From IMG/VR virus record IMGVR_UViG_3300010883_000226, positions 1 to 32,303 of that record: 32,303 nt of DNA; one strand, given 5' to 3'. A program made the translations under genes and the position numbers. Positions 21,141 through 28,511 of the stretch are shown in pieces; position 1 is the first letter of the stretch; the number at the start of each line of letters is the position of its first letter. The notes under the pieces are model-generated. The model saw nothing but the letters and a program-made list of their open reading frames with translations. It made no database searches and was not told the origin of the DNA. Source of the stretch: a virus.

Positions 21141-21464
21141 ATGAGCGTCAAACTAACACAAGAGATTTACACCGGCCTCGACAAGACTGACCAGATCATC
21201 ATTCGGGAAATCAGCGAAATGCACAAGAGCGCACAACGCCACCCGGCCAAGATTGCATCGCAAAACGCAAAGGGCATCGCTAAATTAGCAGGGGCAAAAA
21301 CCCAACGGGTGAAAGCGTTGCTCAACAAGTACAGCATCCCGCACACGACATACGAAGGAGCGGCAACCGAGAGAGGTATCGGTCGCCAGAGCCGAGCATT
21401 TGAACGCACAGGCTGGGCATACTTCCCCGCCACAGTCACGGTGCAGTACCCCCGCACCAAGTAA
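21141..21464 (+). CDS. Hypothetical basic protein, 107 aa
   Basis: No family is recognised. Residues about 1-70 are helical and rich in Lys, Gln and Ala (GLDKTDQIIIREISEMHKSA, then KGIAKLAGAKTQRVKALLNK), which could form a helix-turn-helix-like DNA-binding region. The C-terminal 35 residues contain Arg-rich and aromatic segments (GIGRQSRAFERTGWAYFPAT). The start is fixed by promoter C and the shared leader. It is followed by a hairpin cassette and two more small genes. A regulatory role is a guess based on charge and helical pattern. Confidence 0.65.
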   Translation: MSVKLTQEIYTGLDKTDQIIIREISEMHKSAQRHPAKIASQNAKGIAKLAGAKTQRVKALLNKYSIPHTTYEGAATERGIGRQSRAFERTGWAYFPATVTVQYPRTK

Positions 21465-21472
21465 CACCCACC

Positions 21473-21496
21473 GGGGGCGGCAACAACGCCGCTCCC
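21473..21496 (+). repeat. Intergenic hairpin cassette, copy 4
   Basis: GGGGGCGGC pairs with GCCGCTCCC (one G-T pair). It starts 9 bases after the stop at 21464 and is followed by CCGGAAAGTGAACCACCA and ATG 21521. Confidence 0.8.
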
Positions 21497-21520
21497 TACC
21501 AACCGGAAAGTGAACCACCA

Positions 21521-21772
21521 ATGGCACTAGGCATGAATGAGACAGACGCAGTTATTGAGTTCATCCAAGAAGAACTCGACCGTGACGCAAACGACTTCTC
21601 AAAGGTTCCAGAGCGCAACGGATTCACCGAAGCATACGAGTGGAACTGGGCCAGCATCAGCGAGTACATGAAGGACAACAACCACAGCATCAACAAGGTC
21701 GTGACCGCCTTCTGGGACAAGGAAACCAAAGGCATGACCGACCGAGAACTTGAAGGAATGGGGTGGCAGTGA
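21521..21772 (+). CDS. Hypothetical acidic protein, 83 aa
   Basis: No family is recognised. The protein is acidic and helical (NETDAVIEFIQEELDRDAND, then EWNWASISEYMKDNNHSINK and KGMTDRELEGMGWQ), without cysteines. Its start lies after the conserved leader and its stop overlaps the next ATG (TGATG, 21770-21774). The high acidity could point to DNA mimicry or binding to a basic partner, but that is speculation. It is the second gene of the cassette driven by promoter C. Confidence 0.65.
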   Translation: MALGMNETDAVIEFIQEELDRDANDFSKVPERNGFTEAYEWNWASISEYMKDNNHSINKVVTAFWDKETKGMTDRELEGMGWQ

Positions 21773-21927
21773 TGAGTACCGTTACGTACTGCGAACACAC
21801 GAAGTCACTGGTCACGAATAAACGGTTCGACCACTGTGCCGGTTGCCTTGCGACCTACAAGCGAGTCAAGACACTCCAAGCCCGTGGGATACGCAACATT
21901 ACCAAGAGGAAGGCAGCGATGAACTAA
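21772..21927 (+). CDS. Small basic zinc-finger-like protein, 51 aa
   Basis: This short frame begins at an ATG overlapping the upstream stop by one base and ends at TAA 21925-21927. It has CEH (residues 7-9) and HCAGC (21-25), giving Cys7/His9 and Cys22/Cys25 as possible zinc ligands, followed by a basic helix (TYKRVKTLQARGIRNITKRK). That combination suits nucleic-acid binding. No family is recognised. Its last five codons (AAMN and stop) and the sequence beyond are shared with the end of the gene at 22376-22603, including the following terminator. Confidence 0.6.
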   Translation: MSTVTYCEHTKSLVTNKRFDHCAGCLATYKRVKTLQARGIRNITKRKAAMN

Positions 21928-21952
21928 CCAGCCGCCCTAATTGAATATCGAG

Positions 21953-21976
21953 AGGCCCGCCCCCGGCGGGTCTTTT
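21953..21976 (+). terminator. Intrinsic terminator ending cassette C
   Basis: CCCGCC (21956-21961) pairs with GGCGGG (21965-21970), extended by outer pairs, then TCTTTT. It is closely related to the terminator at 22629-22655, including the preceding CCGCCCTAATTGAATATC. Confidence 0.85.
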
Positions 21977-22012
21977 CATTTAAGCCCTCGCTAATCCAAT
22001 CTCGATTGGGGG

Positions 22013-22042
22013 TTGACGGTTTAGAATGAGCCGTGTTATTAT
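22013..22042 (+). promoter_or_regulatory. Rightward promoter, family copy D
   Basis: TTGACG (22013-22018), 18-base spacer, TATTAT (22037-22042), preceded by CTAATCCAATCTCG and GGGGG. The leader carries ATATATCGAAGTTAGAG and CCGGAAAGGGAACCACC before ATG 22085. Confidence 0.8.
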
Positions 22043-22084
22043 TTATATATCGAAGTTAGAGACACCGGAAAGGGAACCACCAAA

Positions 22085-22315
22085 ATGCAGGTAGTAGTAA
22101 ACGTCCAGATGATTATCGAGACAAACGGCGAAGCAAACGTAGGCGACGCGATGAAGTACGCCAACTCAATGCTCAACGTAGGCGACGAAGCAATCCGACG
22201 CAGCCTCATTGGTGCGAATGTTCGACCGACGCTCAAACTTGTACGTGACGCAGCCAACACACCAGTCACCGTCGTGAACCACGGCAGGTCACTCGACTAC
22301 TCCAAGGCCAGCTAA
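22085..22315 (+). CDS. Hypothetical protein, 76 aa
   Basis: No family is recognised. The protein begins with a hydrophobic strand (MQVVVNVQMIIETNGE), followed by a helical middle (VGDAMKYANSMLNVGDEAIR) and a second part with VRPTLKLVRDAANTPVTVVN, so a small alpha/beta fold is likely. Start and stop are set by promoter D with its leader and by the hairpin cassette after the stop. It is the first of two genes in a short cassette that ends at a terminator. Confidence 0.65.
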   Translation: MQVVVNVQMIIETNGEANVGDAMKYANSMLNVGDEAIRRSLIGANVRPTLKLVRDAANTPVTVVNHGRSLDYSKAS

Positions 22316-22323
22316 CACCCACC

Positions 22324-22346
22324 GGGGGCGGCAACATCGCCGCCCC
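22324..22346 (+). repeat. Intergenic hairpin cassette, copy 5
   Basis: GGGGCGGC (22325-22332) pairs with GCCGCCCC (22339-22346), loop AACATC. It is followed by CGGAAAGGGAACCACCCACC and ATG 22376. Confidence 0.8.
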
Positions 22347-22375
22347 TCACCCCCACGGAAAGGGAACCACCCACC

Positions 22376-22603
22376 ATGAAAGACTTTTACGAACTCCCCA
22401 TCATCGGCCCGCAACGCTACGCACTCACAGGTGCATCATCTGGAAGGCACGCCATTGTTGACCGAGGCGAGAGCGGCGAGCGCGTCCGCATCATCATTGA
22501 CGGTATGACCGCAGACACAGCGGCAATCATCGAAATTGAAATCACCCCCGAAGTTGCGGAGAGCATCTTGGTAGGACTAGCAAAGGTGGCAGCGATGAAC
22601 TAA
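22376..22603 (+). CDS. Hypothetical protein, 75 aa
   Basis: No family is recognised. It has a short N-terminal segment (KDFYELPIIGPQRYALTGAS), a beta middle (GERVRIIIDGMTADTAAIIE) and a C-terminal helix (TPEVAESILVGLAKVAAMN). The end is shared at the DNA level with the gene at 21772-21927 (GGCAGCGATGAAC then stop), indicating that gene ends and terminators are exchanged as a unit. It is preceded by the hairpin cassette and followed by an intrinsic terminator. Confidence 0.65.
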   Translation: MKDFYELPIIGPQRYALTGASSGRHAIVDRGESGERVRIIIDGMTADTAAIIEIEITPEVAESILVGLAKVAAMN

Positions 22604-22628
22604 CAGCACCGCCCTAATTGAATATCTA

Positions 22629-22655
22629 AGACCCGCCGCCCCCGGCGGGTCTTTT
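22629..22655 (+). terminator. Intrinsic terminator ending cassette D
   Basis: AGACCCGCC (22629-22637) pairs with GGCGGGTCT (22644-22652), then TTT C. It lies between convergent genes: the rightward gene ending at 22603 and the leftward SIS gene ending at 22657. The minus-strand side has no good T tract. Confidence 0.85.
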
Positions 22656-22656
22656 C

Positions 22657-23220
22657 TTATGTCGAGAAATCAGGGCCGTAAACGGGTGCGCCGATACCAC
22701 CAGCGACCATATGAATTACTGCGCTGTGCGCGTCCTCTATGGGGCCATACTCACGGCTGGGGATATGCACCACGTCATCGCAGAGCGGCTTCAATCGCCC
22801 GCCATCCATACCGAGGATTCCCCACACTTTGACGCCCTGATAGTCCTTGTACTTCTTCGCCATATCAATGCAGTTCTGCGAGTTGCCTGAGCCGCTAAAG
22901 AGAAGCAGCATATTAGGCATGAACAGCGCGCCGCTAGAGTACGACCGACTGTGTGCGCCGTGGTATCCCATATCGTTGCTCTCTGCGGTGAGCCATGCGT
23001 TATCTGCCAGCAGGTCGAACGCTGGTATCCCTGCCTGACGTAGATGCAGAACCAGGTGCGCCGCATTCGCCTGAGAACCACCGTTGCCCATCACGTAGAC
23101 CGCCCCGCGGTTTTCGTGCAGGTCTTTGCATAACTGGGCCACACGGCCAACCTTGATCTGGCCCACCGCCCGAAGCGTTGCAGCTTGCAGCGACTTGATG
23201 CGGGTCGTATCAACCTTCAT
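22657..23220 (-). CDS. SIS-domain sugar isomerase, GmhA-like, 187 aa
   Basis: GmhA converts sedoheptulose 7-phosphate to a heptose 7-phosphate. This protein has the same length class and SIS pattern: YVMGNGGSQANAAHLVLHL (about residues 42-60), LADNAWLTAESNDMGYHGAH (about 71-90), LLFSGSGNSQNCIDMAKKY (about 106-124), and a C-terminal EDAHSAVIHM with His165 and His170. Compared by memory with E. coli GmhA, the final histidine is kept, but the helix Glu (Glu65) aligns with His59 and the Gln before the last motif with Glu162, so the substrate may differ. ATG 23220 overlaps the methyltransferase stop as ATGA. It is the last gene of the leftward operon. Confidence 0.75.
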   Translation of the reverse strand: MKVDTTRIKSLQAATLRAVGQIKVGRVAQLCKDLHENRGAVYVMGNGGSQANAAHLVLHLRQAGIPAFDLLADNAWLTAESNDMGYHGAHSRSYSSGALFMPNMLLLFSGSGNSQNCIDMAKKYKDYQGVKVWGILGMDGGRLKPLCDDVVHIPSREYGPIEDAHSAVIHMVAGGIGAPVYGPDFST

Positions 23221-23783
23221 AGTACCATCACGGTCTGCGCCATACGCTTCGCTGCAATCTCGCAATAGCGTTCCTCGATCTCGATACCGATAGCCTTGCG
23301 TCCCAAGTCTTTAGCCGCGCGCAGAGTTGTGCCGCTGCCCATGAAGGGGTCAAGCGCGACACCATCCGGGCAGCGTTTGAGTAATGCCCTCATTAGTTGA
23401 ATTGGCTTCTGTGATGGATGTTCATTCAGTTTGTCTTGTCCAATCTGTGCCGTGACAGACGATGTGATTGATGAATAGCGAAATAATCGCATCATTCCGG
23501 GCCAGTTAAACGAATACACTAATTCGATCAGATCAGGGTTCTTTGCTTTGTCCCAAATAGCTACGGATTCATACGGATACGGGAACATCGCCCGCGCTGT
23601 CCAGAACCACACCTGCGGAATATCAAGCGCAGCGACCTCAGAGAGTCCAATTGAACCGTATTCAAGATGCGCTGTGGGATACGGCGGGTCAGTCAGCACA
23701 AGGTCTGCGCTCAACTCAGGCAGCAACTCGCGGCAGTCAGCATGGTAGATCGTGACTGCATCATCGGAGTAGTAGGGTTTCAC
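23217..23783 (-). CDS. DNA methyltransferase, beta-type motif order, 188 aa
   Basis: This enzyme methylates adenine N6 or cytosine N4 in DNA. LVLTDPPYPTAH (about residues 28-39) holds the DPPY catalytic motif near the N-terminus, and ALDPFMGSGTTLRAAKDLGR (about 143-162) holds the SAM-binding motif near the C-terminus, preceded by HPSQKP (122-127). That order (IV before I) marks the beta class. The start chosen is GTG 23783, which overlaps the aminotransferase stop as GTGA and has GAGGAG eight bases upstream; a GTG at 23792 is the alternative. Coupling by four-base overlaps to sugar enzymes on both sides is unusual and ties it to that pathway. Confidence 0.85.
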   Translation of the reverse strand: MKPYYSDDAVTIYHADCRELLPELSADLVLTDPPYPTAHLEYGSIGLSEVAALDIPQVWFWTARAMFPYPYESVAIWDKAKNPDLIELVYSFNWPGMMRLFRYSSITSSVTAQIGQDKLNEHPSQKPIQLMRALLKRCPDGVALDPFMGSGTTLRAAKDLGRKAIGIEIEERYCEIAAKRMAQTVMVL

Positions 23784-24880
23784 CCCTGCCACTCCTCAAT
23801 CACGCTGCACATATAGGCCACTTCTTCGCCCGTGAGGTATTCGTGAATCGGTACGCTCACATGCTGGTCGCAGAACTGCTCCGCTATTGGGAAGTCACCA
23901 CGGGCGTATTCTAGGGGCCGCATCGCTGGTTGGAGATGGAACGGTATCGGGTAATGCACCTTCGCCTCAACGCCGTTCTCAACCAGGTAGTCGAGGAACG
24001 CTTGCCGGTCGCCATCCACGATGATCTGGTACAGATGATAGGCGTGGCCGGTTCCAGGTTCGACGTAGGGCTTCATTAGTCCATCCACCCTATCGACCGC
24101 CTCATCAAGCAGCAGGGCGTTCTCTGCGCGCCGCGCTGCCATCGTGTCGTAATCATTGAGGACTTCCAGAACCATCGTTGCCTCGACTGTACTCATGCGG
24201 TGGTTGTATCCCGGCTGCTCCCACAGGTCGCGACCTTTGAGGCCGTGGTTCCTGAGTGACCTGCTGGCATCATCTACCGCCGCATCATTGGTAGCGATCA
24301 CGCCACCGTCAGCCCAGCCGTGGACGTTCTTCAATGGGTGAAGCGAGTAGCAGAAGGCGTATGCGTCTTTGAGCCGGTCGCCAATCTTCTGATCTACGAA
24401 CCGACCGTTGACCGCTTGCGCTGCGTCAACGACCAACTTCGGGCCGTTCTTGTGATGCCACCATTCGATGCCGTAGAGATTGCCAGCCCATAGCACCGGC
24501 ACAACCCAGTCATATTGCGTACCGTCGAAGTGTGCGATGTTCGGAGCGTCCACCCGGTCAACGTCCGTGAACACCGGCTTACCGCCAGCCTGAATGATCG
24601 CGCCAGTAGTAGCGATGAACGATACAGGCGAGGTCAGCACTTCCTCACCTGGTTGCAGCCCAGCAGCCTGTAACGCCACAGCGATTGCGTCTGTCCCATT
24701 GGAACACCCGATTGCGTGCTTCGTGCCTACGAGTTCGGCCCATGCGGACTCAAACTCAGCGACCTCTCTGCCGAGCGTAAAATCCCCACGGGAAGCCAGC
24801 GCGCCAAGTCGCGCCAGTATCCGACCTGTGAGTGGGGTCGCGTCAAACTGCCGGTCAAGATAGTTGTACGGCACTCTCAT
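23780..24880 (-). CDS. DegT/DnrJ-type sugar aminotransferase, 366 aa
   Basis: Enzymes of this family transfer an amino group from glutamate or glutamine to a keto-sugar nucleotide, with PLP as cofactor. Visible landmarks are FTLGREVAEFESAWAELVGT (about residues 34-53), GCSNGTDAIAVALQAAG (about 58-74), VVDAAQA with Asp152, and FCYSLHPLKNVHGWADGGV with the PLP lysine at about 184. The C-terminal part (YHLYQIIVDGD, then GVEAKVHYPIPFHLQP and CDQHVSVPIHEYLTGEEV) is typical, and length is normal. The product would be an amino sugar. It follows a short membrane peptide gene and is coupled to the methyltransferase by GTGA. Confidence 0.88.
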   Translation of the reverse strand: MRVPYNYLDRQFDATPLTGRILARLGALASRGDFTLGREVAEFESAWAELVGTKHAIGCSNGTDAIAVALQAAGLQPGEEVLTSPVSFIATTGAIIQAGGKPVFTDVDRVDAPNIAHFDGTQYDWVVPVLWAGNLYGIEWWHHKNGPKLVVDAAQAVNGRFVDQKIGDRLKDAYAFCYSLHPLKNVHGWADGGVIATNDAAVDDASRSLRNHGLKGRDLWEQPGYNHRMSTVEATMVLEVLNDYDTMAARRAENALLLDEAVDRVDGLMKPYVEPGTGHAYHLYQIIVDGDRQAFLDYLVENGVEAKVHYPIPFHLQPAMRPLEYARGDFPIAEQFCDQHVSVPIHEYLTGEEVAYMCSVIEEWQG

Positions 24881-24882
24881 AA

Positions 24883-25017
24883 TTATTCTTCTTTCTCCGC
24901 TTCCGCTGTCCGCTTATCCTCTTGCAGCCTGTTCCAGACAAGCCATCCCAGCGTCGTCCAGACACCCGTGGCAATCGTGAAAGTCCCGGCGATAAGTGCT
25001 ATTTCAACAGCAGTCAT
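24883..25017 (-). CDS. Single-span membrane peptide, 44 aa
   Basis: This short frame lies exactly between the epimerase stop and the aminotransferase start, with the same direction as both. Residues about 6-28 (IALIAGTFTIATGVWTTLGW and following LVW) form one hydrophobic helix, followed by a charged cytoplasm-type tail (NRLQEDKRTAEAEKEE). The tail length and charge resemble small membrane anchors or assembly peptides. No family is recognised. A second tiny single-span peptide starts the same operon (28508-28612), so membrane-bound assembly of the pathway is a possible reading. Confidence 0.6.
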   Translation of the reverse strand: MTAVEIALIAGTFTIATGVWTTLGWLVWNRLQEDKRTAEAEKEE

Positions 25018-25018
25018 T

Positions 25019-26002
25019 TCATTCTCCCTTTGTAACGAGATCACCCATGCGGGCGTTGTTGCGGTAGATCGGGTCGTCGGGGTTTATGGCTCCTTGCTGG
25101 AACCATCGAAAGTTATCGCGTACTGCATCGGCGATTGAGCGAACGCATTTGAAACCTAATTCTTTCTCGGCCCGGCTACCATCCATTCGATATGAACGGC
25201 TGTCCTCAACGTCCACTGTTTCAACAACGGCCTTGATACCTTCCTCACCCGCAACGGTCTGCACAGCCGCCGCAATATCACGCACAGTAAAATTGCCCTG
25301 CGTCAAATTCCACGGCTTGCCAGCTACACCCTCATGCGTCAGCAGCAGACGGTAGAAGCGCACCACATCCTGGACGTGGACATTGGAGCGGAATTGGTCG
25401 CCGCCGTAGGGCGTAATCACACCATCAAAGAACGCTTGCTTGCTGAATATGTTGACCACCGTATCGAGCCGCATCCTGGGGGCTGGCCCCATCGCCGTTG
25501 CCTGTCGCACAGCGGTTGCCACCCTCCCTTGCCTATTTGCCAGCAACACCACCCGCTCACCATCCAGCTTCTGAGCAGCGTATTTAGTTTTGGGTATCGG
25601 TTGTGCGTCCTCGTCGGGGATACCATCTTCCGCAGCAAGGCCGTATACGCTGCTCGATGATGCGTACACGAGCCTCCCGACGTTGCAGACCTTTGCCGCC
25701 CTGATGATGTTCTCCGTACCGCCTACGTTCACTTCTGCGCCGAAGGTAGGATTCATGTCAACCAGTTCATCGGTGACGACCCCAGCAAGATGAATGACCG
25801 CATCCATTCCAGCGGATGCCCGTTCAACAGCTTTGTAATTACGTATATCGCCGGTTATAAAGTCGATGCCTTCGTAGTCGGACAGCGCGTTGCCGAAGTA
25901 GCCGGTATCGAACGTGCGAATGTGATTGTCCTTGTCGCGATGTAGGTACTGAACCAGGGCTGTGCCGATGTAACCAGTTGCGCCAGTAATGAGGATATTC
26001 AT
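25019..26002 (-). CDS. NAD-dependent sugar epimerase/dehydratase (extended SDR), 327 aa
   Basis: This class of enzyme changes nucleotide sugars through an NAD-bound keto intermediate. ILITGATGYIGTALVQYL (about residues 3-20) is the G..G..G cofactor motif, DAVIHLAGVV (about 67-76) is a standard SDR strand, LVYASSSSVYG (about 111-121) holds the catalytic Ser/Thr, and KYAAQK gives Tyr141 and Lys145. The rest (VHVQDVVRFYRLLLTHEGVA, then PWNLTQGNFTVRDIAAAVQT) is normal, and length is typical. I cannot tell 4-epimerase from heptose epimerase or dehydratase by eye. A GGGAG site precedes ATG 26002. It is probably the source of the keto sugar used by the aminotransferase. Confidence 0.85.
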   Translation of the reverse strand: MNILITGATGYIGTALVQYLHRDKDNHIRTFDTGYFGNALSDYEGIDFITGDIRNYKAVERASAGMDAVIHLAGVVTDELVDMNPTFGAEVNVGGTENIIRAAKVCNVGRLVYASSSSVYGLAAEDGIPDEDAQPIPKTKYAAQKLDGERVVLLANRQGRVATAVRQATAMGPAPRMRLDTVVNIFSKQAFFDGVITPYGGDQFRSNVHVQDVVRFYRLLLTHEGVAGKPWNLTQGNFTVRDIAAAVQTVAGEEGIKAVVETVDVEDSRSYRMDGSRAEKELGFKCVRSIADAVRDNFRWFQQGAINPDDPIYRNNARMGDLVTKGE

Positions 26003-26012
26003 CTGTGTCTCC

Positions 26013-27380
26013 CTACGCCAAAATAGATTTTATGAAGCCTTTGAGTTTGTTGAACGGTACAGGGATGTTGCCCTCAGTCTCGACGTGAATGGCCGCTGCT
26101 GCCGCGCCAACTAATGCAACTCCCATGATCGGCGCGCCTGATTTTACGAGCGGTGCTGAGTAACTCAGGAACGCATCACCCGCACCGATCCTGTCTACTG
26201 GCGAATGACTGAACGCCGGGACGTGAAGATACTGAGGCCCGCCCCTATCGGTATGGCAGAGCAACGCGCCCTGATGCCCGCGGGTAACGACCAACATGCT
26301 CGCGCCCAGTCTGGTCATTTCGGAAATCATCTTCTGGTCAATCGAGGTGTTCAGTGGTTGCGCCATATCCAGTTCGACCGCATCCACGACAACGTATGAA
26401 GCCCGGTTCCATTTCCGCAGGGTATTGAAGCCCCAGTTGAGCGAGTTGGCCTGGACGGTGAGGGCTATCCAGTTGAACGCCCCTGTGACCTTCCGCATCG
26501 TTGCATCATCTGGGAACATGCCGTGGCCGAAGTCAGCGACGATTGCGCCATCGACTGAGCCAGAGTCGAAGGGTACATCAGGCCATACCCATTCACCCGT
26601 GGAGTCAGCAAGCGAGAACACCTTTTGATTGAAGGCATCCACCCATCGCCGCTTCGTGACGTAACTCTCCTGCGCCCATTCGGGCAGGTCTACATTCTTC
26701 ACGAAGTTCCGCAGGTGTGCAGCGATAACCCGACTGCCGCCAGCGTAGGCGGTCTGCTTGCCGGTTGGCACGTATGTAATCACGTTCTCTTTCGGCGACT
26801 TGTTGCGTGGCTCAACGAATACATATTCATCGGCTATCGCTTCGCCCAGGACAGCGAAGGAGTTGGCAGCAGCCGCAGAGAGCCACCCGTCAACATCCTC
26901 GTATGAATAGTGCCGTTTAAATAGATCGAGCCACCTCAGCGCATCGCCGGGCAACGTGGGCATGACCTGGTTAATGGCCCGGCTGGATGAGTCCAGTTCT
27001 GTGTCGGTATAGACCAACTCTCCGCCGTGAGCCTCCACCGCTTTGCGCTCGGCATCCAGCATCCCATTCGTATCGAAGTCGCGGTAGTCCTTGCCCTTAA
27101 TGTAAATATCAGGCTCGATCTTTTCGATGGCCGCTACCGCTGAATCTGACTGCGTGATGATCGCGCCCCAGACGTATTGCAGCCCGGCGACAACCATCGC
27201 GCGCTGGTCGTGATTGAACACAGGGCGACCCGGCCCCTTATTCACGAAGTCGTCATGGGTGATGCTCACAAGAAGCTGGTCGCCCAATTCTGAGGCAGCT
27301 TTCAGGTGCGCTACATGGCCGTGATGCAGCACGTCAAATACGCCATGCGCCAGCACGATAGTCGGTTTCTTAGTCGGCAT
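26013..27380 (-). CDS. Nucleotidyltransferase/PfkB kinase fusion, HldE-like with swapped halves, 455 aa
   Basis: Residues about 1-140 are a cytidylyl/adenylyltransferase domain: VLAHGVFDVLHHGHVAHL with the HxGH motif at 19-22, IYIKGKDYRD (about 92-101) and SSSRAINQ (131-138). Residues about 175-455 are a PfkB-type kinase: LGEAIADEYVFVEP..KSPKENV (about 178-200), YAGGSRVIAAHLRNF (about 212-226), and the catalytic DRIGAGDAFLSY (about 396-407). In E. coli HldE the kinase precedes the transferase, so the order here is reversed, as also known in some bacterial homologues. The kinase would phosphorylate C1 and the transferase would add NMP. A C-1 phosphatase (GmhB-like) is not in the window. GAGGGAGA precedes ATG 27380. 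Confidence 0.8.
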   Translation of the reverse strand: MPTKKPTIVLAHGVFDVLHHGHVAHLKAASELGDQLLVSITHDDFVNKGPGRPVFNHDQRAMVVAGLQYVWGAIITQSDSAVAAIEKIEPDIYIKGKDYRDFDTNGMLDAERKAVEAHGGELVYTDTELDSSSRAINQVMPTLPGDALRWLDLFKRHYSYEDVDGWLSAAAANSFAVLGEAIADEYVFVEPRNKSPKENVITYVPTGKQTAYAGGSRVIAAHLRNFVKNVDLPEWAQESYVTKRRWVDAFNQKVFSLADSTGEWVWPDVPFDSGSVDGAIVADFGHGMFPDDATMRKVTGAFNWIALTVQANSLNWGFNTLRKWNRASYVVVDAVELDMAQPLNTSIDQKMISEMTRLGASMLVVTRGHQGALLCHTDRGGPQYLHVPAFSHSPVDRIGAGDAFLSYSAPLVKSGAPIMGVALVGAAAAAIHVETEGNIPVPFNKLKGFIKSILA

Positions 27381-27395
27381 AGTCTCCCTCTGTGC

Positions 27396-28511
27396 CTACA
27401 AAAAGTTGCGGTGCGGTACGTCGCCTGTCGCTGGCTCGATACGCTGGATACCCTTCACATGATTATCGAGAGCGACGTTCGTATAGTGCTGAATGGCGAG
27501 CGCGCCCATATGCTTCGCTGCGTCGAACTGGTCTGAGGCCAGCAGGTTCATCACGTCCCAATATCGGTCGCTGCGCCATATATCAATGAACCGCTCATCC
27601 ACGTAGTTGCCGATGTGGTACGCCGCATACTGTCGGTTGAATAGCATCCCCGTGGGAGCGACCAGGCCAGAGCCGCTAATCTGCAACAGGAATGGAGTGG
27701 CATACATGCGCTTGTACGAAGGCTTGTCGCCGGTCTTGATCTTGCTCCACTTCACGATCACCTGGGTCGTATCGTTGCTCATGGTTTCAGCTTCGTGCAG
27801 GGCTGCATATATCTCAGGGTAACGCTCGTACTCCACGCCCATCGTGCGAGCCTCGTCATCGGATGTGTGCTTGATTACAGCGTAGTCCACGCCGAGGTCG
27901 ATACCGAGTTGAGAGAAGTCCCGAATCTTCTGCCCATCGTCGGGCGTGACGAAGGTCTGGATGCCGAGCGTCACGGCTAAGTTATCCCGTTCCTTTAGGG
28001 CAACCGCGTATCGAACATTCTCCTGCATCACTTCCCATGCGTCGGTGTTCTCAGGGTCGTGGTGCATCATGCGGTTGAAGTCTGCCCGTGTCCCTGCCAG
28101 CACCGTAAAGCGTACCCAGTCGAGCAGAGGCAGCACTTCATCCGATACTTCGGGAGTTAGCCGCCAGCCGTTCGTGGCGTTGCCTACGCTCATCCCACGC
28201 TCAACTGCGCCCTTGATGAATGGGACGTAAGCCTTCGACAATGTGGACTCACCATCACTGATTAGGCTCAGGCCGCGCACACCCATCTCAGCGCAGTCGT
28301 CTAAGAACTGCATCGCTGCATCGTGGGTGATGTTGGCGCGCTCACCTGGTTCCTGGAGCATGGCGTAGCAACCACGGCAGGACGCTTGGCACGCGCGGGT
28401 CAGGGCCATATCTATCGTCACCGGGGCGATGCGTTCTCCAGCTTCCCACGCCTCTACGCGGTCGGTGTGGTAAGCGATCTTCGTGCCATCGAGAATGTAT
28501 TGCTCGCTCAT
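27396..28511 (-). CDS. Radical SAM protein, 371 aa
   Basis: The start chosen is ATG 28511 (MSEQYILDG), because it overlaps the stop of the tiny upstream gene as ATGA. Residues 41-48 (CQASCRGC) give the C-x3-C-x2-C motif that binds the 4Fe-4S cluster, followed by a Tyr, and SLISDGESTL (about 82-91) matches the GGE-type SAM-binding motif. The middle (VRFTVLAGTRADFNRMMHHD) fits a TIM barrel. The C-terminal part (SGSGLVAPTGMLFNRQYAAY and YWDVMNLLASDQFD) has no clear second cluster, so SPASM is not supported. The substrate may be a sugar nucleotide, judging from its neighbours, but radical SAM chemistry is too varied to say. Confidence 0.85.
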   Translation of the reverse strand: MSEQYILDGTKIAYHTDRVEAWEAGERIAPVTIDMALTRACQASCRGCYAMLQEPGERANITHDAAMQFLDDCAEMGVRGLSLISDGESTLSKAYVPFIKGAVERGMSVGNATNGWRLTPEVSDEVLPLLDWVRFTVLAGTRADFNRMMHHDPENTDAWEVMQENVRYAVALKERDNLAVTLGIQTFVTPDDGQKIRDFSQLGIDLGVDYAVIKHTSDDEARTMGVEYERYPEIYAALHEAETMSNDTTQVIVKWSKIKTGDKPSYKRMYATPFLLQISGSGLVAPTGMLFNRQYAAYHIGNYVDERFIDIWRSDRYWDVMNLLASDQFDAAKHMGALAIQHYTNVALDNHVKGIQRIEPATGDVPHRNFL

